In this document: positions 8,027-15,971 of the stretch, piece after piece
Layout: every line of letters begins with the position of its first letter
Numbering within the stretch: position 1 is the stretch's first letter
Assembly: GCF_013372205.1 (NCBI RefSeq)
Contig: NZ_CP053831.1
Location: 186,001-250,000 of the forward strand
Source: Campylobacter mucosalis
GTDB taxonomy: Bacteria; Campylobacterota; Campylobacteria; Campylobacterales; Campylobacteraceae
Direction of reading: 5' to 3'
DNA: 64,000 nt
The notes under the pieces: model-generated
The model's input: only the letters and a program-made list of their open reading frames with translations
Told to the model about the DNA's origin: nothing
The model's database searches: none
Made by a program: the position numbers and the translations under genes

Positions 8027-9642
8027 ACTACACGAACGAAGCTATCGGCAGTTTTAACTAAAAAGCCGTTTTCATCCTTTGCCAAAATTGCTCCTGCGAT
8101 ACCTTTGTAAATAGGCGCGTTAGGTATTAGCTCTACCTTATTTATGGACATCTCATAGCCATTTAGCATAGCTCTAGCCATAACGGCTGGTTTAGAGATA
8201 GCACGTACGAAGTTAAATACGTCACGACTTGATTGGTTAAAATTTAGCCTTTCATCTCCACTTTTTCGTTGTGAGCAGTAAAAACCAACAGCGTCTATCT
8301 CACTTTGACTTTTCCCTTTTGGTGTCCCATTTTTAAATAAATTGATTGCCTCACAAAGCACATCTGCACATCCAACATACGCACGTTCTAGCAAACTAGC
8401 ATAAGTGTCATCATCATTTATCTCATAACATTTTTGCGCCAAAATATCTCCCGTATCAATGCTTGTATCAACATAATGTGCCGTTATGCCAAACTCGCGT
8501 TCGTCATTTATCAAAGCCCAGTTTAGTATGTTTCGTCCACGATAAAATGGCAACTTTCCAGCGTGGCAATTTATCGTTTTATATCTAGGCAGGTTTATCG
8601 TTTTTTCTTTTTTAGCCCATCCCCCCCCATTTGTGCCTTCATTTTCTATCTCCTCTATGGTATCTGTGTATTTTAAAAATAGCTTTGATGTTTTACTGCT
8701 TTGGCTTTGCCAAATTTCATTATAAAGATTGTAAATTTTGTGGTTGTAGATTAGACCTGCTATGTAAAACTGCCTTATATCTTTGCTAAATTTGCGTTTA
8801 AATTTAAATAAGGCGTCGTTGCTATCACTGCTCGTACCGCCACCTAAATATAAAAAATTTTGCGTTTTGGCATAGGTTTTTATAATGCTATCAAAGACAA
8901 AGGCGTTGGCATTTAAATTATAAAATCTCACATCACTTGCACCAAGATGATAGTAAATCACACCTTTTTGCATAAATAAAACAATCATATTTACAATCTC
9001 GCCTCTAAATTTTGCACCATAAACTTTCACGTTTTCTAGTGTAAAAAGTTGCCAAAAATAACTCTCATCGAAAAAATAAAATTTCATAGCATTATTCTTA
9101 GTCATCGTTTGCGTATAAAGTTCATAAAATTTATAAGCATTTTTGCAGTTTAGCTCAATTTCACAAAACTCTAGCTCGTGTTTTATCGCTGATCGCACGT
9201 TACGTCTTAAACTAGGCTCAAAGCTATTAAAAATTTCATCATAGCTTTGTGAGAGATTGACCAATACCGTTTCTCGGTTATTTATACACACATCAAAAAA
9301 CTCGCTATGGCTTTTACAAAAGTCGTTAAATACGTTAAAACGCATAAATTCAGCGATTATGCACTCGTTTTCGCAACGCTTTTTATAGCTTTCAAGCGCT
9401 CTTTTGATAAAGTCTTTATCTTGCGTATTTGTATAAAAGCCACCATACCCATATACACTTTCAAGATGATAATACCCACTAACGCTTTTAGAACCTATAC
9501 GCTCAATTTTGCTTTTTATGCTAACATTTTGAAAAATTGCATCTGCTTCACGGTAGCAAAACCGAAAAATTTCATCCCCACTATTTAGATAAAGCCTAAT
9601 GTAATCATCGCTTTGGTAAATATCGTGCCAAAATTCAATCAT
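7978..9642 (-). CDS. FemAB-like acyltransferase fused through poly-G to a formyltransferase half
   Basis: The 554-residue protein joins two unrelated parts. Residues 1 to about 335 resemble the FemAB/GNAT-like (Acetyltransf_6) group, with SLRRNVRSAIKHELE and a second GNAT-like half. Residues about 355-554 match the second half of the formyltransferase encoded just upstream, including Asn358-x-His360 (INCHAGKLPFYRGRN) and Asp396 (IDTGDIL), but the first 85 or so residues of that fold are missing. The join is a Gly-Gly-Gly at 339-341 encoded by G8. I chose the ATG at 9642, which overlaps the preceding stop (ATGATTGA), over a longer frame to 9681. Adding or removing one G ends the protein right after the FemAB part. 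Amino-acyl or acyl transfer to a sugar amine is a guess. Confidence 0.75.
   Translation of the reverse strand: MIEFWHDIYQSDDYIRLYLNSGDEIFRFCYREADAIFQNVSIKSKIERIGSKSVSGYYHLESVYGYGGFYTNTQDKDFIKRALESYKKRCENECIIAEFMRFNVFNDFCKSHSEFFDVCINNRETVLVNLSQSYDEIFNSFEPSLRRNVRSAIKHELEFCEIELNCKNAYKFYELYTQTMTKNNAMKFYFFDESYFWQLFTLENVKVYGAKFRGEIVNMIVLFMQKGVIYYHLGASDVRFYNLNANAFVFDSIIKTYAKTQNFLYLGGGTSSDSNDALFKFKRKFSKDIRQFYIAGLIYNHKIYNLYNEIWQSQSSKTSKLFLKYTDTIEEIENEGTNGGGWAKKEKTINLPRYKTINCHAGKLPFYRGRNILNWALINDEREFGITAHYVDTSIDTGDILAQKCYEINDDDTYASLLERAYVGCADVLCEAINLFKNGTPKGKSQSEIDAVGFYCSQRKSGDERLNFNQSSRDVFNFVRAISKPAVMARAMLNGYEMSINKVELIPNAPIYKGIAGAILAKDENGFLVKTADSFVRVVQWEFEGKFKIGDRFE
8483..8525 (-). repeat. Formyltransferase repeat, copy 1
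   Basis: A 43-base stretch identical to 10143-10185. It codes for part of the formyltransferase domain (around ALINDEREFGIT). Identity at the DNA level, inside two otherwise diverged domains, points to recent duplication or gene conversion between the chimera and the neighbouring formyltransferase gene. Confidence 0.85.
8621..8628 (-). repeat. Poly-G (G8) tract at the chimera junction
   Basis: Eight C on the plus strand are G8 on the coding strand, exactly between the FemAB-like part and the formyltransferase half. With G9 the frame reads GGGMG then stop; with G7 it reads GGDGLKKKKR then stop. Slippage would therefore switch between the fusion and a free-standing FemAB-like protein of about 345 residues. 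Confidence 0.85.
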
Positions 9643-10525
9643 CAAAACGATCCCCAACGCTAAATTTACCACAAAATTCAAACTCGCTTACACGCACGAA
9701 GCTATCGGCAGTTTTTACCAAAAATCCACTCGTATCTTTTTGTAAGATAGCACCAACGGCACATTTATAGTTTGGTGCGTTCTTTATAAGCTCGACTTTG
9801 TTTATTTTCATCTCATGCCCATTTAGCATTGCCCGTGCCATTACTGCTGGATGTGCTAATGCTCTTACGAAGTTAAAAACCTCCCTGCTTGTTTGATAAA
9901 AGCAAAGTTTTTCGTCCCCAGCTTTGCGGTATGAACAGTAAAATCCCGTTGGATGTATATCGTTTTGCTTAATACCTTGCGGTTTGCCATTTTTAAATTT
10001 TACTACCGCTTCATAAAGTACTTCCGCACTTAGTTTAGTAATACGTGCAAATAAACTAGCATAGTTATCCTCATCATTTATCGCAAAAACTCGTTGAGTG
10101 ATAATATCTCCAGTATCTATGCCCTCATCCATATAATGCACTGTTATGCCAAACTCGCGTTCGTCATTTATCAAAGCCCAGTTTAAAATATTTCGTCCGC
10201 GGTAAAATGGCAACTTGCCTGCGTGCCAGTTAATAGTAGCAAGGCGTGGTGTATTGATGATTGGGGCTTTAAAAATTTGATTAAAACAAACCGAGATAAA
10301 CAAATCGCACTCATAATTTTGTATTTTTTGTAAAAAATCAGGCGTGTTTATGCTCTCATTTTGATACAACGGTATGTCTTTTTCAGCGCAAATTTGGCTT
10401 AAAATACCGCTATAATCGCCTTTTGAATAGATAAAGCAAACTTGTATATCAGAGTCATTTAAAAGTGGCTCTATACTCTTTGTGCCCCAAAGTCCCTCAG
10501 CAAAATAGCCTATTTTAAGCTTCAT
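9635..10525 (-). CDS. Sugar N-formyltransferase-like protein
   Basis: The 296-residue protein (from the ATG at 10525) has a complete formyltransferase fold: Rossmann start KLKIGYFAEGLWG, Asn99-Trp-His101 in INWHAGKLPFYRGRN, and Asp137 in GIDTGDI, matching the Asn-His-Asp triad of N10-formyl-THF-dependent enzymes. An upstream in-frame GTG at 10531 is less likely because GAGGGG then sits directly against it, while it is 5 bases from the ATG. The gene lies between the acetyltransferase and the chimera, so it probably formylates a nonulosonic-acid precursor amine. Its second half is the paralogue of the C-terminal half of the chimera. Housekeeping Fmt is unlikely given context and sequence. Confidence 0.75.
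   Translation of the reverse strand: MKLKIGYFAEGLWGTKSIEPLLNDSDIQVCFIYSKGDYSGILSQICAEKDIPLYQNESINTPDFLQKIQNYECDLFISVCFNQIFKAPIINTPRLATINWHAGKLPFYRGRNILNWALINDEREFGITVHYMDEGIDTGDIITQRVFAINDEDNYASLFARITKLSAEVLYEAVVKFKNGKPQGIKQNDIHPTGFYCSYRKAGDEKLCFYQTSREVFNFVRALAHPAVMARAMLNGHEMKINKVELIKNAPNYKCAVGAILQKDTSGFLVKTADSFVRVSEFEFCGKFSVGDRFDD
10143..10185 (-). repeat. Formyltransferase repeat, copy 2
   Basis: A 43-base stretch identical to 8483-8525 in the chimera. Similarity continues on both sides with scattered differences. Confidence 0.85.
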
Positions 10526-10558
10526 AGGCACCCCTCAAGTGACTTTGTGACGTAAAAT

Positions 10559-11164
10559 TTATTTTTTAACGATAGTGCCTGCCTGGATATCAAAAAATAC
10601 CCGCATACCCCCCCCCACTACGCAATTTTTACCTATCGTTATATACTCTCTTGCCATTGAGTTACTCCCAAAAAATGTATTTTCTCTCACTACCACTCCG
10701 CCGTTTAGGACACTAGCTGTTGATATATGGCAGTTATCTTCTACCACTGCGTCGTGTTCTATCAGGGCTTTTGAGTTTATTATACAGTTTTCTCCGATTC
10801 TCACACCAGCGTTTATGAGCGCGTGATGCATAACTATGCTCCCCTTTCCTATCACTGCGTGTTTTGAAATATATGCGAGTGGAGATATGATAGTTGGTAA
10901 GTTAAAGCCTATTTGTTTTAAATTTAAAAACGCTCTTAGCCTTGCTTCGTTACTCTTAATGTGACCTATGCAAACGATAGCATTTTGGCAAGTTTTAAAA
11001 ATTTCAGGCAGGTCATCATCCGTGCCTATGACCCGGTAACCTAAAACACTACCTTTAACCTTGCTATCTACTATGCCATAAATTTTAAATTTCCCCTCAA
11101 GCTCGATGACATCTATGCAAGATTTTGCGTGTCCGCCTCCGCCTATTAGGACTATATCTTTCAT
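10559..11164 (-). CDS. NeuD/PglD-family sugar acetyltransferase (LegH-like) with poly-G tract
   Basis: The 201-residue protein has the PglD/NeuD layout: an N-terminal Rossmann-like part (IVLIGGGGHAKSCID) and a left-handed beta-helix made of hexapeptide repeats (residues about 95-190; VIGKGSIVMHHALIN, IGENCIINSKALIEHD), with the His acceptor region IEHD typical of PglD. After LegC, it is the natural candidate for the 4-amino N-acetyltransferase step (LegH). It overlaps legC by 4 bases. A G9 tract encodes Gly-Gly-Gly at about residues 183-185. In G9 the tail ends DIQAGTIVKK, which fits the family; G10 truncates it, and G8 gives a 213-residue form whose stop overlaps the next gene's ATG. Confidence 0.78.
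   Translation of the reverse strand: MKDIVLIGGGGHAKSCIDVIELEGKFKIYGIVDSKVKGSVLGYRVIGTDDDLPEIFKTCQNAIVCIGHIKSNEARLRAFLNLKQIGFNLPTIISPLAYISKHAVIGKGSIVMHHALINAGVRIGENCIINSKALIEHDAVVEDNCHISTASVLNGGVVVRENTFFGSNSMAREYITIGKNCVVGGGMRVFFDIQAGTIVKK
10608..10616 (-). repeat. Poly-G (G9) tract inside the NeuD/PglD-like acetyltransferase gene
   Basis: Nine C on the plus strand are G9 on the coding strand, near the 3' end of the acetyltransferase gene. All three phases were read. G9 gives the family-like tail. G10 stops after GGGYAGIF. G8 stays open for about 30 codons and stops with TGA at 10522-10524, overlapping the ATG of the formyltransferase gene. Confidence 0.85.
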
Positions 11165-12303
11165 ATTATTGCCGAACTAGGTAGGTTTACAACTCTACTT
11201 GCTAAAAATTTTGCATTTTTAAGCTCATCAGTTTGGCAGTTTTCATACATTTTAAGCTCGTTTAAAAGTCGCCAAATCGGTCTAGTCATAATGCCACTCT
11301 CATTTGATAGCTTTAAAAACTCATCTTTTTGACTAGGTTCTTTAAATAAAATCGCATTTAACCAGTAGTTTGAGCGTGAATTTAACGGCTCTTTTATAAA
11401 TTTAACGTCATCAAAATCCGCAAAAAACTCCTCATAGCTTTGTGCTAGTTCTCTTTTTAGGCGTAAAAACAACTCTAGATTTTCAAGCTGAGCTAGTAAA
11501 AGAGCGGCATTTAGGTTTGGCATTCTGTAATTAAATGCGATTTGGTCGTGGACGTATTCGTATGGATGTGGAATTTTTGCTGTTGTAGTAAGGTGTTTTG
11601 CCATTTTTGCTAAATTTTCATCATCACTTACAATAATACCTCCACCACCGCTAGTGATGATTTTATTACCATTAAACGAAAACGCACCAAGCACCCCAAA
11701 AGTCCCAGTGTGCCTATCTTTATAGTAGCTACCAAGGCTCTCAGCGGCGTCCTCGACAAGCACGATACCCCAGCTTTTGCAAATTTTAGCTATCTCATCT
11801 ATCTTACAAGGCAAACCAAAGGTATGCATAGGCACGCAAGCTTTTATGATTTTTTGTGTCGTTTTGTTTATGCATTTGCCATTTTTTAGCTCGCAGTTTT
11901 GCTCTAAAAATTTAAGCAAACTATCCGGACCAAGTCCCAAAGTATCGCTATCTACATCTAAAAATATCGGCTTAGCACCAGTACAGCTAATCGCATTTGC
12001 CGTAGCTATAAAGCTTAATGGCTGAGTTATGACTTCATCTGTGGCTTTGACATCTGATAAAAGCAGACATATATGAAGCGCAGATGTGCCATTTACCGCA
12101 GCTACGGCAAATTTGGCACCAACTTTTTTTGCAAACTCTATTTCAAGCTCTGTTACAAACTTTCCAACACTTGAAACAAAGCCACTATCTATACACTCGT
12201 TTAAATAACGCTTTTCGTTTCCTATAAATTTTGGCTCGTGCAAAGCTATGCTTTCGCTTTTAAATTTCTGTTTTATAAAATTTACTATCTTTTGCATTTT
12301 CAC
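11161..12303 (-). CDS. legC: UDP/GDP-4-keto sugar aminotransferase (LegC family)
   Basis: This 380-residue PLP enzyme belongs to the DegT/DnrJ/EryC1/StrS family and adds the 4-amino group to the keto sugar made by the dehydratase upstream. The PLP Schiff-base lysine is in FSFNGNKIITSGGGG (about Lys214), with the Asp of VLVEDAAESLGS at about 185 and the substrate-side NGTSALH at 71. The frame starts at a GTG (12303) that overlaps the previous stop; an ATG two codons later at 12297 is equally possible. It lies between the dehydratase and acetyltransferase in pathway order. It is clearly different from the shorter PseC at 20097-21209. Confidence 0.87.
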   Translation of the reverse strand: MKMQKIVNFIKQKFKSESIALHEPKFIGNEKRYLNECIDSGFVSSVGKFVTELEIEFAKKVGAKFAVAAVNGTSALHICLLLSDVKATDEVITQPLSFIATANAISCTGAKPIFLDVDSDTLGLGPDSLLKFLEQNCELKNGKCINKTTQKIIKACVPMHTFGLPCKIDEIAKICKSWGIVLVEDAAESLGSYYKDRHTGTFGVLGAFSFNGNKIITSGGGGIIVSDDENLAKMAKHLTTTAKIPHPYEYVHDQIAFNYRMPNLNAALLLAQLENLELFLRLKRELAQSYEEFFADFDDVKFIKEPLNSRSNYWLNAILFKEPSQKDEFLKLSNESGIMTRPIWRLLNELKMYENCQTDELKNAKFLASRVVNLPSSAII

Positions 12304-13490
12304 ATCTTTGAATCAAGATATTTTCCAGTCTCTTTGTGATTAAAATTTGGCAAAATCTTTAAAAATTCAGCCAAAATATCATCTTTGCTCCATTTAAGAG
12401 AGTTTTTTAGCTTTTGTATATTTTGCAAAAACTCATCTAGCTTTTGGCTATCAAAATTCAAACTATTTTTTATCACTCCGATACTTTTAAATTTATCCAT
12501 ATCTAAAATTTCGCTATCTGTGTAAAACTCTTCAAAGTCTTTCTCTCCAGTAGTATCGCTTGGAGTAAATAAACACGCCCATTTTTTAAGCCCTGCTAAC
12601 TCTTTTGCTCTAGCTCTAGCCTCGTTTTCATCAGCACATATAAACGGCTCATATCCTAAATTTTCTAAATATCTTACAGCAATATCGGCAAAAGTTATAA
12701 GATGTAAATTTTGTGATAATTTTGGAAAAAATATATCGCAGTTTTGCCCAAATATCGCACTCATAAGGCAAAGCTCTCCACTCTCTTTTGGAGTTACAAA
12801 ATAGCGTTTTATATCGTTTGGAGCTACTATAGGCTGAAGTTTTTTAATACGCTCATTAAAGCCGTGAAGCAAACTACCATCGCTAAAAGCAACATTTGCA
12901 AATCTAGCCATAGATAGCAAAACATCATCGGCTTCTCTGGTTGCAAAAAGCTCCATTATACGCTTGCTTGCACCCATCATATTTACAGGATTTGCCGCTT
13001 TATCTGTGCTAACGCAAAAGTATTTTTTACCACCATTTTTTGCCGTTTGTTTCATAGTTTTTATGGTATTAAGGATATTTACTTCTATCATTCGCATAAG
13101 CGTAAATGGATCTTTTTCGCTTCGCACGTGCTTGAGTGCTGATAGATTTAGCACGTAGTCATATTTTCCGTCAGCCCCTATAAATGCGTCATACTCTTTG
13201 CTTCCCGCGTCTATGGCAAATGTCGCAAATTCTCCACCTATATAACCAAACGAGCTTCTTATATCCCTTACTAGCTCCACTAGGTTATTTTCTGATATAT
13301 CAACTACGTGTAGTTTTCTCGGGTTTCGTTTAAAAATCTCTTTTACAACCGCACTCCCTATCGAACCCGCTGCGCCAATGACTAAAAACGTTGAACTTTT
13401 TATCTCATCTTTAAGTGTTGCTTCATAGTCAGATATATCATCAGTAAAAAGCTCTTTTTCACGTCCGATTAGCTCTAGCGTCTTTATCAT
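12300..13490 (-). CDS. NDP-GlcNAc 4,6-dehydratase, Polysacc_synt_2 family (LegB role)
   Basis: The 396-residue protein has the dehydratase Rossmann motif GAAGSIGS (about residues 39-46) and the active-site block STDKAANPVNMMGASKRIME. In PseB/FlaA1 the residue four before the lysine is Tyr; here it is Met, the Ser-Met-Lys arrangement known from WbpM and PglF. It lacks the transmembrane region of those enzymes. Directly before legC, it is the only candidate for the first dedicated step of legionaminate synthesis in the window, replacing the short GDP-specific LegB type of C. jejuni. Nucleotide specificity (UDP or GDP) cannot be read from sequence. It overlaps both maf and legC by 4 bases. Confidence 0.8.
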   Translation of the reverse strand: MIKTLELIGREKELFTDDISDYEATLKDEIKSSTFLVIGAAGSIGSAVVKEIFKRNPRKLHVVDISENNLVELVRDIRSSFGYIGGEFATFAIDAGSKEYDAFIGADGKYDYVLNLSALKHVRSEKDPFTLMRMIEVNILNTIKTMKQTAKNGGKKYFCVSTDKAANPVNMMGASKRIMELFATREADDVLLSMARFANVAFSDGSLLHGFNERIKKLQPIVAPNDIKRYFVTPKESGELCLMSAIFGQNCDIFFPKLSQNLHLITFADIAVRYLENLGYEPFICADENEARARAKELAGLKKWACLFTPSDTTGEKDFEEFYTDSEILDMDKFKSIGVIKNSLNFDSQKLDEFLQNIQKLKNSLKWSKDDILAEFLKILPNFNHKETGKYLDSKM

Positions 13491-15433
13491 TTTGGTAAAA
13501 TTCCACGCTTTTTCATCTCTTTTATGAGTGGCTTACTGGCTCTTGTTGTAACCTCTATATCCGCATTTAGCCCACCTGCTGCAGAAAATAGCCAGTATTT
13601 ATGCATCTCAAGCCACTCTATTAGCTTTTGGACTTTCTCTTCTGTTGTATCGCTTGGAGCTACAGAAATTTTTGCCAGCTCTCTCTCTTGAAAGTCAACC
13701 GATATCTTTAGTATATTTGATATGTGTTTGCGGTATCTTTTTATATACAGCATATTTTTAACTTTATCTATTTTATCTGAGATTTTTACCAGCGCGCCAA
13801 AGTGATCATTTGTAAGTTTTCCTTCATTGTTGAGCTTTAAGAGTTTATCTATCTTTGGCGTTATATCTAAAAATACTTTTTCTATTTTCGCTTTAACTTC
13901 GCTTTGTGTGTTTATCTTTTCTTGTATGATTTTATATGCTTTTAGCATATTTTCATTTGCTACCTTGTCGCTTACTTTTTCTATATTTGCTAGTTTTTTT
14001 ACCTTTTTATCCGCACAAAGTTCGCTCATAACTTCGCTAAATGGCTTTTCTATAGCCCCTGCTATCCTAGCTCCACCCTCGGTGCAGTTATATGTCACAA
14101 AGCCCTCTTTGCTTGACTCATCTATATCTTTTTCAAACTGATTTCTAAACAAATTCCATATCTCAGTCGTCCTTATCTCTCCATCTCCACCGTAAGCCGT
14201 AACATATACATCGTATTCGCTTGCATTTTCTACAAAGACGTGTCCTGTTGCGTGACTAGCCCCATCCTTGCCAAAGGCTAGGTCTTGACCTATTAGCACT
14301 ATGTTTTTATGGTTTAAAACGTATGCTAGTTGATAGGCTTGATTTGCCGTGCTATGCCCTATGCCTAGATAGCCGTGATGGTTAAGCTTATATGATCTCT
14401 CATCTGAATTTGGACGCATTGTTAAAACCATACGCCTATCTTTTAGGTTTCTTATCGTGTTTGGGTGGGTTAGCGAGGCTATGATAAAGTATATATCCTT
14501 ATCCATCTTTTTATCTTTTGCTTCAAAAAATGTAGAGGTTTCAGGAGCTCTTTCTATCGACGTTACATAGTCTGGAGTTATGCCGTTTTTTAGCAGTATC
14601 GGATATGAGGCATCAACACTTATGACGCTTACATAAGGGGCATATTTTTTAAGTAGTGGCAGCTGCTTTGTAAGTGACGGGCCAGTTGATACGATGACTG
14701 CAGTTTTTACCCTGTTTTTGCGTTTTTTTGCTAGTTCTAGGTAGCTGTAGTTTGTCAGCATATATGGCATATTTATTAAGTTTTGCTCTATGCCTTGCAG
14801 GTTATCATCTATACTATTTCCACAAGAAGCCGCATACTGCATAAACGCCCTTGTAAAGTATCTATTTATATGCTCAAAGTCATCTGAGTAGCCATCATAA
14901 AACTCTGTATGTATATGCAAATCATAAAGCTTCATGTACTGCACAAATTTATCATCAGATATTAAAAAGTAAGTCTGCGTAAAGTTCATAAGCTCCGAGC
15001 TAAAAAGCATAAGCCTCCCACTAGCTAGCTCTTGCGAAAAATCTATAAGGTTTAAAACTATATACATTATCTCAAGCTCAGGCTCGACCACCACTATCCT
15101 TTGGTGCGTTTGATTTGCCATTAGCCCTTTATATAGCACACCATTACCAAGACCATAAAAATACATCACAGGATATCTTTTATACTGCTTCTCAAGGCTT
15201 TGCAGTATACTCTCTACGTCTTTGGCAGGTTTTTCATATATGTATTTTAAGGTTTGCTTATCTATGATATTTATATCTATGGGATCCTTGCCCACAAATA
15301 CATCAAATTTTTTATTACCGTCTATTGAAAATAGCCTAGTAGCTAGTATCTCATCTTGCTGGAAAAGTGCTTGTAGGTTTTTAGCAAATATTGGATTTGA
15401 TATATCTTGTATGCTGTTTTTTGGTGTGTCCAT
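13487..15433 (-). CDS. maf: Motility accessory factor (Maf), flagellin nonulosonic-acid transferase
   Basis: The 648-residue protein is a Maf/DUF115 family member, the glycosyltransferases that attach pseudaminic or legionaminic acid to flagellin before export. The central domain shows VIVSTGPSLTKQLPLL, SVDASYPILL, THPNT and VLIGQDLAFGKDG, all characteristic of the family. It heads the minus-strand run that continues into the dehydratase and legC and lies 540 bases from flaA on the opposite strand, a context that strongly supports the role. Whether it transfers Leg or Pse is not decidable here; linkage to the Leg genes favours Leg. Confidence 0.9.
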   Translation of the reverse strand: MDTPKNSIQDISNPIFAKNLQALFQQDEILATRLFSIDGNKKFDVFVGKDPIDINIIDKQTLKYIYEKPAKDVESILQSLEKQYKRYPVMYFYGLGNGVLYKGLMANQTHQRIVVVEPELEIMYIVLNLIDFSQELASGRLMLFSSELMNFTQTYFLISDDKFVQYMKLYDLHIHTEFYDGYSDDFEHINRYFTRAFMQYAASCGNSIDDNLQGIEQNLINMPYMLTNYSYLELAKKRKNRVKTAVIVSTGPSLTKQLPLLKKYAPYVSVISVDASYPILLKNGITPDYVTSIERAPETSTFFEAKDKKMDKDIYFIIASLTHPNTIRNLKDRRMVLTMRPNSDERSYKLNHHGYLGIGHSTANQAYQLAYVLNHKNIVLIGQDLAFGKDGASHATGHVFVENASEYDVYVTAYGGDGEIRTTEIWNLFRNQFEKDIDESSKEGFVTYNCTEGGARIAGAIEKPFSEVMSELCADKKVKKLANIEKVSDKVANENMLKAYKIIQEKINTQSEVKAKIEKVFLDITPKIDKLLKLNNEGKLTNDHFGALVKISDKIDKVKNMLYIKRYRKHISNILKISVDFQERELAKISVAPSDTTEEKVQKLIEWLEMHKYWLFSAAGGLNADIEVTTRASKPLIKEMKKRGILPK

Positions 15434-15511
15434 GTGCTCTCCTTGGGCTGTAAATTTTATATCTGTTTATATCGTCATAATCAAAGCAAAATTTATACCA
15501 AACTGACGATA

Positions 15512-15598
15512 TCACGCTTCCCTGGCTGTTTTAATACCCATATACGCTATCGCACCAAATCCAAACACAATCACGAAAAAAACGAAGTAAGTCATCAT
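15512..15598 (-). CDS. 28-residue single-span membrane peptide
   Basis: A short frame starts with ATGATG overlapping the stop of the 75-residue membrane protein gene (TGATGATG). It reads MMTYFVFFVIVFGFGAIAYM followed by GIKTAREA: one hydrophobic span and a basic tail. The tight overlap and the matching arrangement at 17570-17888 (2-TM protein followed by a tiny 1-TM peptide) make it likely to be a real gene. No function recognised. Confidence 0.5.
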   Translation of the reverse strand: MMTYFVFFVIVFGFGAIAYMGIKTAREA

Positions 15599-15825
15599 CA
15601 CAAATCCCCAATCTCTTTTAATTTCTTCTCAATTTTTTTATTTATAATCACAAAAGCGACTGTCAAAAACACTATCGATAAAACAGAACCAATGACAATC
15701 AGCCCCTCAGCCTTATTGTAGTTCGTAGCCAACCACGCTATGTTTGCAAGAAGCGAACCCATAACAATGCCAAGCCAAAATTTTAAAATCCCCAATCTCT
15801 CTTTTGCTTCATCTAGTTTTGACAT
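15598..15825 (-). CDS. 75-residue two-span membrane protein of unknown function
   Basis: The protein has a short charged N-terminus (MSKLDEAKERLG), two hydrophobic spans (about residues 14-33 and 41-62) and a lysine/glutamate-rich tail (KKIEKKLKEIGDL) that could form a short amphipathic helix. An RBS-like AAAAGGGG precedes the ATG. It is followed with overlap by a 28-residue peptide gene. A similarly built protein of 79 residues lies on the other side of flaA at 17570. I do not recognise a characterised family; a small membrane-active module is possible but unproved. Confidence 0.6.
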   Translation of the reverse strand: MSKLDEAKERLGILKFWLGIVMGSLLANIAWLATNYNKAEGLIVIGSVLSIVFLTVAFVIINKKIEKKLKEIGDL

Positions 15826-15891
15826 TTTTTACCCCTTTTACTCCCAAAATTATATCACAAATTTAATTTTACAAAATTTCTCTAAATCCTA

Positions 15892-15918
15892 TAAACTTTT
15901 TTCACAAATATCCGATAT
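15892..15918 (+). promoter_or_regulatory. Sigma-28 (FliA) promoter of flaA
   Basis: TAAACTTT at 15892-15899, an 11-base spacer, and TCCGATAT at 15911-15918 match the FliA consensus (TAAAGTTT-N11-GCCGATAA) closely. It lies 53 bases before the flaA ATG. This is the class-3 flagellar promoter expected for a major flagellin. Confidence 0.85.
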
Positions 15919-15971
15919 GGTTTTTAAGTAGCCAAAGGAAAGGTTACTAAATAAACTTAAAAGGATTTAAA

